A stretch of 64,000 nucleotides of DNA, taken from positions 62,001 to 126,000 of the forward strand of contig NZ_FMAG01000012.1 in assembly GCF_900094585.1 (NCBI RefSeq), given 5' to 3'. The notes beneath the pieces are model-generated. The model ran no database searches. It was given only the letters and a program-made list of their open reading frames with translations, and was not told the origin of the DNA. The stretch is from Martinezella multihospitum. Lineage in GTDB: Bacteria; Pseudomonadota; Alphaproteobacteria; Rhizobiales; Rhizobiaceae. Of this stretch, positions 1 through 8,876 are shown one piece after another; within the stretch, counting starts at the first letter, position 1, and every line of letters begins with the position of its first letter. The position numbers and the translations under genes were made by a program.

Positions 1-367
1 GCGGGATGCCTTCGTGGATCGACAGGATGCAGGTCATGCCTTCCTGGAGGTAGGCCTTCTGGTCGCCCATGGTTTCGACATCGACGACGACCTGATCGTA
101 GGTGGCCGGGTTCATGAAGTGGAAGCCTTCGCCGTCTTCATAAAGGTACTGGAAGTTCACGTCTTCGACGAAGGCGCGCTCGACCTGTTCGGTGGTGCGC
201 CAGCGCTCGGAGACCTTCACGCCATCGACGATGCGGCGCATGTCGACCTGGGTGACCGGGGTGCCTTTGCCCGGATGAAAGTTCTGAGCGGTGAGAACGA
301 CGTAGAGCTTGCCGTCGACGTCGAGAACGTTGCCCTTGCGGACGGAAGAGGCGATGACCTTGACCAT
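1..367 (-). CDS. efp: Elongation factor P (N-terminal part, runs off window)
   Basis: Translation factor that binds the ribosome between the P and E sites and rescues stalling at consecutive prolines. The 122 visible residues begin [13 protein letters not shown] and carry the N-terminal KOW-like domain. The modification loop reads HPGKGTP, placing a lysine at position 34, the residue that receives (R)-beta-lysine in E. coli EF-P. The gene is cut by the left edge, so the two C-terminal OB domains are mostly not visible. It is divergent from epmA and epmB, whose products make that modification, and the start codons are about 150 bases apart. Family assignment is certain; beta-lysylation of Lys34 is inferred from the conserved loop and the neighbours. 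Confidence 0.95.
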   Translation of the reverse strand, partial: MVKVIASSVRKGNVLDVDGKLYVVLTAQNFHPGKGTPVTQVDMRRIVDGVKVSERWRTTEQVERAFVEDVNFQYLYEDGEGFHFMNPATYDQVVVDVETMGDQKAYLQEGMTCILSIHEGIP

Positions 368-518
368 AAGACTTCCTTGTAACGCTGCGTTTTGCGTCGT
401 AGAGGGACTGTCTGAATGCTCTCCGAGACGCAGCTTTTGTTTGCTTGGGGGCGCAACTACCCTAAATCAACGGAAATTGCCACCCCCAAGGCGGCCGGTG
501 CGCTGAAGAAAGCTAGGA

Positions 519-1583
519 ATGAAGCCAAAGACGAGCAAAGCGTCCCCCTGGTGGACCCGCAATGTCCATGCGGACCGGCGGCCGTTCCTCATTGGCCGCA
601 ATGCCATCCAGGCGGCGCTGCGGGTTTTCTTCGCGCGCAACGACTTCATCGAGGTGGATACGGCGACGCTGCAGGTATCGCCTGGCAACGAGGCGCATCT
701 GCATGCCTTCGAGACCGAGGCGCTGACGACTGACGGCAAGCCATCGCCTCTTTATCTCCACACTTCGCCGGAATTTGCCTGCAAGAAACTGCTGGCGGCC
801 GGCGAAGAGCGCATTGCCTGCTTTGCGCATGTCTATCGCAATCGCGAGCGCGGGCCGCTGCATCATCCGGAATTCACCATGCTCGAATGGTATCGGGCCG
901 GCGAGAGCTACGAGACCTTGATGGCGGATTGTGCCGCGCTGCTGGCGCTGGCGGCCGAAACGGTCGGGGCGAAAAAGCTGACCTATCGCGGCGCGGAGAC
1001 GGATCCTTTCCTGCTGCCCGAGCGCATCAGTGTCGCCGCGGCCTTCGAGCGTTATGCCGGCATCGATCTTTTTGCCTCCATCGGTCTCGATGGCTCGACG
1101 GATCGCGAGCGGCTGGCGGCGGATATGCGCAAGGCGGGCATTCGGGTTGCCGATGACGATCTCTGGCAGGATCTCTTCAGCCGCGTGCTGGTCGAGAAGA
1201 TCGAGCCGAACCTTGGTTTCGGTTGTCCGACCATTCTTGACGAATATCCCGTTTCAGAAGCGGCACTTGCCCGGCCTTCGGCCAGGGATCATCGCGTTGC
1301 CGAGCGTTTCGAGCTTTATGCCTGCGGCGTCGAGCTTGCCAATGCCTTCGGCGAGCTCACCAATGCCGAGGAGCAGCGCCGCCGCTTCGAGATCGAGATG
1401 GCGGAAAAGCAGCGCGTCTATGGCGAGACCTATCCGCTCGACGAGGATTTTCTGGAGGCGCTTGCCGTCATGCCCGATGCCAGCGGCATTGCGCTCGGCT
1501 TCGACCGGCTGGTGATGCTGGCAACCGGCGCCTCGCGGATCGAGCAGGTGCTCTGGGCGCCGGTTGCGGAGTATGACGCATGA
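519..1583 (+). CDS. epmA: EF-P--(R)-beta-lysine ligase EpmA (GenX/PoxA)
   Basis: Class II lysyl-tRNA-synthetase paralogue that activates (R)-beta-lysine with ATP and joins it to the conserved lysine of EF-P. At 354 residues it is the size of a bare LysRS catalytic core, with no N-terminal anticodon-binding domain. Class II motifs are visible: the motif 2 region 'VYRNRERGPLHHPEFTMLEW' and, near the C-terminus, the motif 3 segment 'GIALGFDRLVMLATGA'. It overlaps epmB by four bases (ATGA), so the two are translationally coupled. The efp gene is divergent next door. No epmC hydroxylase is in the window. Identification is firm; substrate is from family knowledge. Confidence 0.93.
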   Translation: MKPKTSKASPWWTRNVHADRRPFLIGRNAIQAALRVFFARNDFIEVDTATLQVSPGNEAHLHAFETEALTTDGKPSPLYLHTSPEFACKKLLAAGEERIACFAHVYRNRERGPLHHPEFTMLEWYRAGESYETLMADCAALLALAAETVGAKKLTYRGAETDPFLLPERISVAAAFERYAGIDLFASIGLDGSTDRERLAADMRKAGIRVADDDLWQDLFSRVLVEKIEPNLGFGCPTILDEYPVSEAALARPSARDHRVAERFELYACGVELANAFGELTNAEEQRRRFEIEMAEKQRVYGETYPLDEDFLEALAVMPDASGIALGFDRLVMLATGASRIEQVLWAPVAEYDA

Positions 1584-2632
1584 ATGTGATGCGACCGATC
1601 CGGACTATCGGCGAGCTTGAGCGTGCCGGACTGATCGATGCCGATCAGGCGGTCGCGCTGGAAGCTGTGGCGGAGCGCTATGCCGTTGCCCTGACACCGA
1701 CCGTGACGCGCCTGATCGACCCCGCGAACCCCGCCGATCCCATTGCCCGGCAGTTCGTGCCGGATGCCGCCGAACTCATCGTCACGCCCGAGGAGCGGGC
1801 CGATCCGATCGGTGATCACGTGCATAGCCCGGTCGAAGGCATCGTCCATCGCTATCCGGACCGCGTGCTTCTGAAGGCCGTGCATGTCTGCCCGGTCTAT
1901 TGCCGCTTCTGCTTCCGCCGCGAGATGGTCGGACCGCAAGGGCTCGGCACGCTGGACGGTGATGCGCTCGACGGTGCCTTTGCCTATATCCGCGAGCATG
2001 ATGAGATCTGGGAGGTCATCCTCACTGGCGGCGATCCGTTGGTTCTCTCGCCGCGGCGGCTCGAAGAGATTCTCAGGCAGCTTGCCGATATCGACCATGT
2101 GAAGATCGTCCGCTTCCATACCCGTATTCCCGTCGTCGACCCGTCAAAGGTGGATGCGGCGCTGATTGCGGCCCTGAAAGCGAGCGGCAAGACCGTCTAT
2201 GTGGCGCTGCATGCCAATCATCCACGCGAGCTGACGGACGAGGCGCGTGCTGCCTGCGCCCGGCTCGTCGATGCCGGCATCGTGCTTGTCAGCCAGTCGG
2301 TTCTCCTCAAGGGCGTCAACGACGATCCGGAGGTGCTGGCGGCGCTGATGAAGGCCTTCGTCGAAACGCGGGTGAAGCCCTATTATCTGCACCATCCGGA
2401 TCTTGCGCCCGGCACCAGCCATTTCCGCCTTGGCATCGCCGAGGGGCAGGCGATCGTCGCCGCACTCCGCGGCCGCATCTCCGGCCTTTGCCAGCCCACC
2501 TACATTCTCGATATCCCCGGCGGTTACGGCAAGGCCGATATCGGCCAGAGCTCGGTGCGCGAGATAGGGGAAGGTTGCTATTCGGTTTCTGACTATCGCG
2601 GCGGCGAACATATCTATCCGCCGCAAGGCTAA
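1580..2632 (+). CDS. epmB: EF-P-linked L-lysine 2,3-aminomutase EpmB
   Basis: Radical SAM, PLP-dependent enzyme that converts L-alpha-lysine into (R)-beta-lysine, the substrate of EpmA. The 4Fe-4S motif is seen as CPVYCRFC, with cysteines at residues 104, 108 and 111, followed by 'FRREMVG' and 'ILTGGDPLVLSPRRL', typical of the lysine 2,3-aminomutase family. The length of 350 residues fits EpmB and is shorter than catabolic KamA enzymes. The start ATG overlaps the epmA stop codon. Together with efp and epmA this forms a nearly complete EF-P beta-lysylation module. Confidence 0.93.
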   Translation: MNVMRPIRTIGELERAGLIDADQAVALEAVAERYAVALTPTVTRLIDPANPADPIARQFVPDAAELIVTPEERADPIGDHVHSPVEGIVHRYPDRVLLKAVHVCPVYCRFCFRREMVGPQGLGTLDGDALDGAFAYIREHDEIWEVILTGGDPLVLSPRRLEEILRQLADIDHVKIVRFHTRIPVVDPSKVDAALIAALKASGKTVYVALHANHPRELTDEARAACARLVDAGIVLVSQSVLLKGVNDDPEVLAALMKAFVETRVKPYYLHHPDLAPGTSHFRLGIAEGQAIVAALRGRISGLCQPTYILDIPGGYGKADIGQSSVREIGEGCYSVSDYRGGEHIYPPQG

Positions 2633-2990
2633 CTTCCAATCTTCCGATCTTATACTTTCACTGACGCTCTGATTGTGATGGCGTTTTTCGAATAAAACGT
2701 GGCGGTGAATTTTGGCGCGTTAACCTTCTTGCGAACTGCGTTCTTCCAAAAATTGGCACGGCTTAATATTAGGTATTCATGATATTTGTGCGTGGGCCGC
2801 GGCTTATATGGCTTATGCTTGGTTAATTTAAATGAGAAAAATATCGACTATAGCAATTTTCTACGAAGTATAAGTTGTTTGTATTTACCACGTCGCTTAG
2901 CGGAATGTTCTATTTTGCCTGTTACTTCTTGGCGAAGGATAAGACGGTGTAACTGCGGTTATGCTTACCATTGCCAGAAGGGACTAGACT
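2633..2990. other. AT-rich intergenic region upstream of the carrier-protein operon
   Basis: 358 bases without a credible gene, visibly richer in A and T than the flanking genes, particularly from 2760 to 2900. It should hold the promoter of the carrier-protein operon, since nothing upstream on the same strand overlaps it. I see no convincing -35/-10 pair, palindromic operator or terminator hairpin after epmB. Short open frames here have neither a Shine-Dalgarno sequence nor protein-like composition. Confidence 0.5.
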
Positions 2991-3242
2991 ATGAACAAGA
3001 CGATTCGCGATTTGCTGGCCAAGTTCGGCGCGCTTCCCGTTGCTATCGATCAAATTGAAGACGATGCTGATCTTTACGCAACCGGACTGTCTTCCTTCGC
3101 TTCCGTACAGCTGATGCTTGGCATCGAGGAAGCCTTCGATATCGAGTTTCCCGACAATCTGCTGAACCGCAAGTCCTTCGCCAGCATCGCCGCGATCGAA
3201 AGAACCGTCGGCATGATCCTCGATAGTAGAAAGGTCGCATGA
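2991..3242 (+). CDS. Aminoacyl carrier protein (atypical ACP-like protein)
   Basis: Small phosphopantetheine carrier of 83 residues. In ordinary ACPs the prosthetic serine lies in a DSL motif at the start of helix II. Here the same place reads GLSSFASVQL, with Ser35 as the likely attachment site and the preceding Asp replaced by Ser. The rest (acidic helices, 'EEAFDIEFPDNLL') has ACP shape. Carrier proteins of this type are known in Bradyrhizobium and Agrobacterium as acceptors for seryl-tRNA-synthetase-like amino acid:[carrier protein] ligases, and such a ligase lies two genes downstream. A start ATG preceded by AGAAGGGAC supports the position. The stop codon overlaps the next start (ATGA). 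It is not the fatty-acid AcpP. Confidence 0.85.
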   Translation: MNKTIRDLLAKFGALPVAIDQIEDDADLYATGLSSFASVQLMLGIEEAFDIEFPDNLLNRKSFASIAAIERTVGMILDSRKVA

Positions 3243-4435
3243 TGAGTGCGGCGGTCGCTTTACTTGAGGTTGGGACGGGCGAGGGAGCGGCGGTGCGCGC
3301 CGCCCGCGTCGCAGCGATCGCCAGCCAGCACGCCGATGCCGTCGATGCCGAGGGCCGGTTCCCGCAGGAAGCCGTTGACGCCATGCGCGCCGAGAAGCTT
3401 CTTTCCATCCAGATTCCCGCCGATCTCGGCGGCGAAGGCGCGTCGATGACCGAAATCGCCGAGCTCTGCTCGATCCTCGGCCAGGCCTGTGCGGCGAGCG
3501 CCATGGTCTTCGCCATGCACCAGATCAAGCTATCGAGCCTGGTCGAGCATGGCGTCGACAGCGACTGGCACCGCGACTTCATGCGCCGCATCGCTAGGGA
3601 ACAGCTTCTTCTCGCTTCGGCAACGACCGAAGGCGGGATCGGCGGCAACCTGCGCAACAGCATCTGCGCCATCAAGGTCGAAGGCGACACCTGCTATCTC
3701 GAAAAAGATGCGACTGTCATTTCCTATGGCGCCCATGCCGACGCCATCCTCATTACATCGCGCAGCCATGCCGAGGCGGCTTCTTCCGATCAGGTGCTGA
3801 CCTGCTTCCTGAAGGACCAATACGATATCAAGCGCACCGTAGAGTGGAACACGCTCGGCATGCGCGGCACCTGCTCCGACGGCTTCCTGTTCAAGGGCGA
3901 GGCTCCGGCCAAGCAGATCCTGCCCAAGCCGTTTGCCGAGATCGCCGCGCAATCGATGCTGGCAAGCTCGCACCTGCTCTGGAGCGGTGTTTGGTATGGC
4001 ATTGCCGCCGATGCGGTTTCCCGCGCACAGGCTTTCGTGCGTGCCGCCGCCCGCAAGTCTCCCGGCGCGCCACCACCCGGCGCCCTGCGCCTCGCCGAGG
4101 CCTCCAGCATGCTGCAGATGGTGAAATCCAATGTGGTTGCCGGGCTGAAGGCCTATGAAGAGGCCAAGCTCGATGCGGACCGCCTGTCGTCTATGGCTTT
4201 CGCCGTGGCGATGAACAACGTCAAGATCGCTTCGTCCGAGATGATCTTGCCGATCATCAACCACGCCATGCTGATCTGCGGCATCATGGGCTACAAGAAC
4301 GGTACGCCCTACAGCCTCGGCCGCCACCTGCGCGACGCGCATTCGGCACAATTGATGATCTCGAATGACCGCATTCTCGGCAATACGTCGACCATGCTGC
4401 TCGTCCACAAACAAGATACCAGCCTGTTGGGGTAA
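3239..4435 (+). CDS. Acyl-CoA-dehydrogenase-like flavoprotein of the aminoacyl-carrier-protein cluster
   Basis: 398-residue member of the acyl-CoA dehydrogenase fold: an N-terminal helical domain ('[16 protein letters not shown]'), a central beta domain ('[15 protein letters not shown]', FAD and substrate side) and a C-terminal helical domain. In short-chain and medium-chain enzymes the catalytic glutamate lies in an EGT motif after an RDA(R/H) sequence. Here '[17 protein letters not shown]' has no Glu at that place, so the chemistry may differ. It overlaps the carrier-protein gene by four bases and is followed after five bases by the ligase gene, so it is clearly co-transcribed with both. 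A plausible substrate is an aminoacyl thioester on the carrier protein, by analogy with prolyl-carrier dehydrogenases of the same superfamily. That role is inferred. Confidence 0.75.
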   Translation: MMSAAVALLEVGTGEGAAVRAARVAAIASQHADAVDAEGRFPQEAVDAMRAEKLLSIQIPADLGGEGASMTEIAELCSILGQACAASAMVFAMHQIKLSSLVEHGVDSDWHRDFMRRIAREQLLLASATTEGGIGGNLRNSICAIKVEGDTCYLEKDATVISYGAHADAILITSRSHAEAASSDQVLTCFLKDQYDIKRTVEWNTLGMRGTCSDGFLFKGEAPAKQILPKPFAEIAAQSMLASSHLLWSGVWYGIAADAVSRAQAFVRAAARKSPGAPPPGALRLAEASSMLQMVKSNVVAGLKAYEEAKLDADRLSSMAFAVAMNNVKIASSEMILPIINHAMLICGIMGYKNGTPYSLGRHLRDAHSAQLMISNDRILGNTSTMLLVHKQDTSLLG

Positions 4436-4440
4436 TCGTC

Positions 4441-5349
4441 ATGGATATGCAAACATCGTTTCTCGACCGTCTTTTCGAATCCGGCCTGCTGATCGACACC
4501 GGCGTTGATGGCCTCTACGGTCGCAGCGGCCAGTTCGAAGACGTCATTTCCGCCTTCGAGCGGCTGATCGACAAGTTCGGCGGCGCCGATGGCGCCGAAG
4601 CTATCCGCTTTCCGCCCGGCATGAACCGCGCCTTCTTCGAAACCAGCGGCTACATGAAGAGCTTCCCGCAGCTGGCCGGCACGGTGCACAGCTTCTGCGG
4701 CAACGAGCTCGACCATATGGGCCTGTTGAAGTGCATGGAAGTCGGCGACGACTGGACGAAAGATCAACAGGCGACCGATATCGTGCTGACGCCGGCGGCC
4801 TGCTATCCGCTCTATCCGACGGTTGCCAAGCGCGGCGCCATTCCGGAAGACGGCGCGCTCTACGATCTGCAATCCTATTGCTTCCGTCATGAGCCCTCCA
4901 AGGACCCGGCCCGCCAGCAGCTCTTCCGCATGCGCGAATATGTCTGCATGGGCAGCGAAAAGCATGTGACGGATTTCCGCCAGAGCTGGATGGATCGCGG
5001 TGTCGAGATGATGAAGGCCGTCGGCCTCGATGTGACCATCGATGTCGCCAACGACCCGTTCTTTGGCCGCGCCGGCAAGATGCTTGCCAACAACCAGCGC
5101 GACCAGAATCTGAAGTTCGAGCTGCTGATCCCGATCACCTCTGTCGCCAAGCCGACCGCCTGCATGAGTTTCAACTATCACCAGGATGCCTTTGGCACGA
5201 AGTGGGGTCTGAACTTTGCTGATGGCAGCGTCGTGCACACGGCCTGCGTCGGCTTCGGCCTGGAGCGCATCGCGCTGGCGCTGTTCCATACCCACGGTCT
5301 CGACACCAAGGAATGGCCCGAGAGCGTGCGCAAGGCGCTGTGGGGCTGA
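4441..5349 (+). CDS. Amino acid:[carrier protein] ligase (atypical seryl-tRNA synthetase homologue)
   Basis: Class II aminoacyl-tRNA-synthetase-like enzyme of 302 residues. It would activate a small amino acid with ATP and load it on the phosphopantetheine arm of the carrier protein rather than on tRNA. It resembles the catalytic core of the zinc-containing methanogen-type SerRS and has no tRNA-binding arm. Cys121 (AACYPLYP), Glu166 (MREYVC) and Cys269 (HTACVGFG) have spacings of 45 and 103 residues. From memory these match the zinc ligands Cys131, Glu176 and Cys279 of the characterised Bradyrhizobium ligase. Motif 2 (CFRHEPS...FRMRE) and motif 3 ([12 protein letters not shown]) are visible. 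Characterised homologues activate glycine or alanine; the substrate here cannot be read from sequence. Confidence 0.88.
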   Translation: MDMQTSFLDRLFESGLLIDTGVDGLYGRSGQFEDVISAFERLIDKFGGADGAEAIRFPPGMNRAFFETSGYMKSFPQLAGTVHSFCGNELDHMGLLKCMEVGDDWTKDQQATDIVLTPAACYPLYPTVAKRGAIPEDGALYDLQSYCFRHEPSKDPARQQLFRMREYVCMGSEKHVTDFRQSWMDRGVEMMKAVGLDVTIDVANDPFFGRAGKMLANNQRDQNLKFELLIPITSVAKPTACMSFNYHQDAFGTKWGLNFADGSVVHTACVGFGLERIALALFHTHGLDTKEWPESVRKALWG

Positions 5350-5357
5350 TCGCTTCC

Positions 5358-6317
5358 ATGGCTGCCGTCTTTCAAGGGTTGGAACCCGCCACCTACAAGC
5401 CACATGCGCTGCACGACAGCGAGCGCATGTGGCCAGAGACGAACTGCTACATCGATCTCTGGATCGAGGTGCTTTCGAGCCTGAAGCTACCGCCGGAAGC
5501 CATGCTCGGCTTCACGGTGACACAGGATTTCGAGGGTGACCAGTTCACCTTCTTCAAGGCACCGCTCGAGGATCTCGAAGCGCTTTACGGCGTTCGCTGC
5601 ACCGAGCTCGCGATCTACGACAAGGTTGAGAACCATGTCGCCGAGCAGATCGGTCGCGGCCGGCTTTGCCTGGTGGAGATGGATTCCTTCTTCATGCCGG
5701 ATACTCAAGGGATCGGCTATCGCCGCGAACACGGCAAGACGACGGTGGCGATCAACCGGCTCGATATGCAGGGTCGCAGGCTCGACTATTTCCACAATGG
5801 CGGCTTCTTCCAGCTGTCGGGTGAGGATTTCGACGGGCTTTTCCAACTGCATCTGACGGATGAGGACCTGCCCTTCCTGCCTTACACGGAATTTGCGAAA
5901 TTCCCGGAGAAGGCACCGGCCGAAGCCGCGATCCGTCAGACGGCGCGGCAGCTTCTGTCCTTTCATTTCCGCCGCCGACCGAAGGCTAATCCGATCCGCG
6001 CCTTCGCGGAGGTCTTCCCTGTGCAGGTGGAAGCGGTCGCCGAACGGCCTTTCGGCTTCTTCCATAAATATGCTTTCAACACGCTGCGCCAGCTCGGCGC
6101 CAATTTCGAACTGGCCGGCAGCCATTTCGATTGGTTCTCGGCCGATTTGTCCGATGCGGCGACAGAAGCGCGGAAAATTTCCGAGACAGCAAAATCGGTG
6201 CAGTTCCAGCTTGCCCGCGCCATCACGCGCAAGAAATTCGAGCCGTTGCGCACGGCCCTTGATCCTGCCGCTGATGCGTGGGATGCCATGATGGGCGAGC
6301 TCGAACGGAAGCTTTAG
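5358..6317 (+). CDS. DUF1839 family protein, possible carrier-protein-dependent aminoacyltransferase
   Basis: 319-residue protein of the DUF1839 family, which regularly accompanies the amino acid:[carrier protein] ligase in rhizobia. I chose the ATG at 5358, eight bases after the ligase stop; a longer frame from 5313 would overlap the ligase. No signal peptide or membrane segment is visible. The N-terminal half has a pattern like papain-fold acyltransferases of the BtrH type: a cysteine in ETNCYIDLW (Cys30), a histidine in RREHGKT (His125), an aspartate in INRLD (Asp136), and a preceding MDSFFMPD segment. BtrH takes an aminoacyl chain from a carrier protein in butirosin synthesis. A similar transfer role here is my inference and would complete the pathway. 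Confidence 0.7.
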   Translation: MAAVFQGLEPATYKPHALHDSERMWPETNCYIDLWIEVLSSLKLPPEAMLGFTVTQDFEGDQFTFFKAPLEDLEALYGVRCTELAIYDKVENHVAEQIGRGRLCLVEMDSFFMPDTQGIGYRREHGKTTVAINRLDMQGRRLDYFHNGGFFQLSGEDFDGLFQLHLTDEDLPFLPYTEFAKFPEKAPAEAAIRQTARQLLSFHFRRRPKANPIRAFAEVFPVQVEAVAERPFGFFHKYAFNTLRQLGANFELAGSHFDWFSADLSDAATEARKISETAKSVQFQLARAITRKKFEPLRTALDPAADAWDAMMGELERKL

Positions 6318-6393
6318 GCGGCTCCCGTTCGATCCGCGGCAGGCTGGGTCATTTCTGAAAATATTGGGGCGGGGAAATCCCCCGGAAGATGTC

Positions 6394-8862
6394 ATGGGCG
6401 GGCGCTTGGCGGATCTCGGCGGTGGAATGCGGCTGAGCGAAGGTTGGAATCTGGTACTGACGGAGGCGGGCACCTGCGTCTCGCCCTCTGACGTGCCGCT
6501 GACATCAGGCTTCATTCCGGCTCCAGTGCCGGGCACGGTGGCGGAAGCGCTGGAAAAGGCCGGGCGTTTCGACCGGACGAGGCCTCAGCCTCTGCATGAT
6601 AGCGATGCCTGGTACATCTGCCGTCTGGTGGATGCGGAGGCCGGCGAGGCGGTCTTGCGGCTCGAAGGGCTGGCGACGCTGTGCGAAGTCTTCCTGAACG
6701 GCCAGCAAATCCTCGTCTCCGAGAGCATGTTCGAAGCGCATGACGTCGACGTTACCTTGCTTGGCGGCGACGAGCTGGCACTTTGCTTCCGCGCGCTGGA
6801 GCCGAGGCTTTCCGAGCCCGGTCCGCGCGCCCGCTGGCGGCCGCAGATGATGACGCCGCAGGGCTTGCGGATGGTGCGCACGACGCTGCTCGGCCATATG
6901 CCCGGCTGGTGCCCGGAGGTTCAGGCGGTCGGCCCGTGGCGGCCGATTTCGCTTCTGCGGCCGAGTGCGCCCGTGATCCGCGATCTCTCCCTGCGGCCGG
7001 ATCTGCTCGATAACGGCGAAGGCAGGCTTTATGCCTCGCTGGCGGCCGAGGGCGATATCAACGAGCTGCTGCTGAAGTGCGGGGAGACGGAACAGGCGTT
7101 CGAGAAGGATGGTCCCGGGCGCTACACCGCAATCCTGAAAATTCCTGGCGTGGCGCCTTGGTGGCCGCATACGCATGGCACGCCGCAGCTTCATGATGTG
7201 ACGCTCATCGTCGATGGCGCCGAACACGCGCTTGGGCAGACCGGCTTTCGCCGGCTGTCCGTCGATCGCGGCGCCAATGGCGAGGATTTCGCTGTGATCG
7301 TCAATGGCGAGCGGATCTTCTGCCGAGGTGCCGTGTGGACCACGGCGGATATCGTGCGCCTGCCCGGCGGCAGCGACGATTACCGGAGCTGGCTGCGGCT
7401 GGCGGCCGAGGCCGGCATGAACATGATCCGCATAGGCGGCACTATGGCCTATGAGACGCCGGAGTTCTTCCGCCTCTGCGATGAACTTGGTCTGCTGGTC
7501 TGGCAGGACTTCATGTTCGCCAATTTCGACTATCCGAAGAACGACGCGGCCTTCAACGCCCATGTCGAATCGGAGGTTTCCGAGCTTCTGAACCGCACCC
7601 GCCTGTCGCCTTCGCTGGCGGTCCTTTGCGGCGGCAGCGAGATCCATCAGCAGGCGGCCATGATGGGCTTGCCCGAACAGTTCTGGAAAAGCCCCATCGT
7701 CGAGGAGATCATCCCGCCGCTGGTGCAAACGCTGCGGCCGGATGTGCCCTATGTGGTCAATTCGCCCTCAGGCGGTGCCATGCCGTTTTCGCCGAATGCC
7801 GGGGTCACGCATTATTATGGCGTCGGCGCTTACATGCGGCCGCTTGCCGACGCGCGCTGTGCCGACGTCCGCTTTGCTGCCGAGAGCCTGGCTTTCGCGC
7901 ATGTGCCGCAAGCCCGCACGCTCGGTCAGCATCTGCCGGTTCCGGCAGTCCATAGCCCGCTATGGAAAGAGCGTGTGCCGCGCGATCGCGGCGCGTCCTG
8001 GGATTTCGAGGATGTGCGCGACCATTATCTTCAAGAACTCTACGGCTTCGAGCCCAATCGGCTGCGGCGGGAAGACCCGGATCTCTATCTCAACCTTTCG
8101 CGCGCCGTGACTGGCGAAGTCGCCGAAGAGACCTATGCCGAGTGGCGCCGCCACGGTTCCGGCTGCAACGGCGCGCTCGTCTGGACGCTGCAGGACCTGC
8201 TTCCCGGCCCCGGTTGGGGTGTGATCGATTCCACCGGGGAGCCGAAGCCAGTCTGGTATGGACTACGCCGCGCCTTCCGGCCCGTGCAGGTGCTGTTGAT
8301 GGATGAGGGCACGAACGGTCTTGATGTTCATGTCATCAATGAAAGCGATACGGCGCTTGACCTGACGGTCGAGGTCTCCTGCCTGCGCGACGGCCGGCAG
8401 ATCGTCGTCGGTGGTGGCCGCGATCTGTTGGTAGAAGCGCGCGGCAAGCAAAAGATAGCCTGCACTGATCTTTTCGGCGCCTTCTTCGACACGACCTACG
8501 CCTTCCGTTTCGGGCCGCCGTCGCATGACGTGACTATGGCGCGGCTGACGGCGCCGGCAACGGGCTCTGTCATCGCTGAGGCCTTCTATTTTCCGCTTGG
8601 GCGCACCAAGGCGTTCCACGACGCTGAGATCACGGCATCGGCGGTACAGGAGGGCGAGGATTGGTATCTGGAGTTAAGAAGCGACCGGCTGGCGCAATCG
8701 GTGCAGATCGATCTGGAAGCCTATCGGGCCGAGGATGACTGGTTCCATCTTGCGCCAGGCAGCCGGCGGATTCGGCTGCACCGGCGAGAGAGTATTCCGG
8801 CCGATGTTGTTCCAGCCGGGCAAATCCGCTCCGTCGGCAGCCGGCGGATCGTGGAGGTGTGA
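6394..8862 (+). CDS. Glycoside hydrolase family 2 protein (beta-mannosidase-like)
   Basis: Large glycosidase of about 822 residues, with sugar-binding and immunoglobulin-like N-terminal domains followed by a TIM barrel. The acid/base glutamate is probably Glu416 in LCGGSEIHQQ, where classical beta-mannosidases have GNNE. The nucleophile is probably Glu497 in FAAESLAF. The C-terminal 'GALVWTLQDLLPGPGWGVID' segment is typical of GH2 mannosidase-like enzymes. No signal peptide is seen, so the enzyme is likely cytoplasmic. Start choice is uncertain: ATG at 6394, a TTG at 6364 or ATG at 6427 are all possible. It follows the DUF1839 gene by 76 bases on the same strand and may belong to the same operon. 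The substrate is unknown. Confidence 0.8.
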   Translation: MGGRLADLGGGMRLSEGWNLVLTEAGTCVSPSDVPLTSGFIPAPVPGTVAEALEKAGRFDRTRPQPLHDSDAWYICRLVDAEAGEAVLRLEGLATLCEVFLNGQQILVSESMFEAHDVDVTLLGGDELALCFRALEPRLSEPGPRARWRPQMMTPQGLRMVRTTLLGHMPGWCPEVQAVGPWRPISLLRPSAPVIRDLSLRPDLLDNGEGRLYASLAAEGDINELLLKCGETEQAFEKDGPGRYTAILKIPGVAPWWPHTHGTPQLHDVTLIVDGAEHALGQTGFRRLSVDRGANGEDFAVIVNGERIFCRGAVWTTADIVRLPGGSDDYRSWLRLAAEAGMNMIRIGGTMAYETPEFFRLCDELGLLVWQDFMFANFDYPKNDAAFNAHVESEVSELLNRTRLSPSLAVLCGGSEIHQQAAMMGLPEQFWKSPIVEEIIPPLVQTLRPDVPYVVNSPSGGAMPFSPNAGVTHYYGVGAYMRPLADARCADVRFAAESLAFAHVPQARTLGQHLPVPAVHSPLWKERVPRDRGASWDFEDVRDHYLQELYGFEPNRLRREDPDLYLNLSRAVTGEVAEETYAEWRRHGSGCNGALVWTLQDLLPGPGWGVIDSTGEPKPVWYGLRRAFRPVQVLLMDEGTNGLDVHVINESDTALDLTVEVSCLRDGRQIVVGGGRDLLVEARGKQKIACTDLFGAFFDTTYAFRFGPPSHDVTMARLTAPATGSVIAEAFYFPLGRTKAFHDAEITASAVQEGEDWYLELRSDRLAQSVQIDLEAYRAEDDWFHLAPGSRRIRLHRRESIPADVVPAGQIRSVGSRRIVEV

Positions 8863-8876
8863 GAAGGCGCGGAGGT

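Noticed and set aside
2754-2770. TGGCACG resembling a sigma-54 -24 element before the carrier-protein operon
   Set aside because: The required GC of the -12 element is missing at the correct spacing (AATATT instead).
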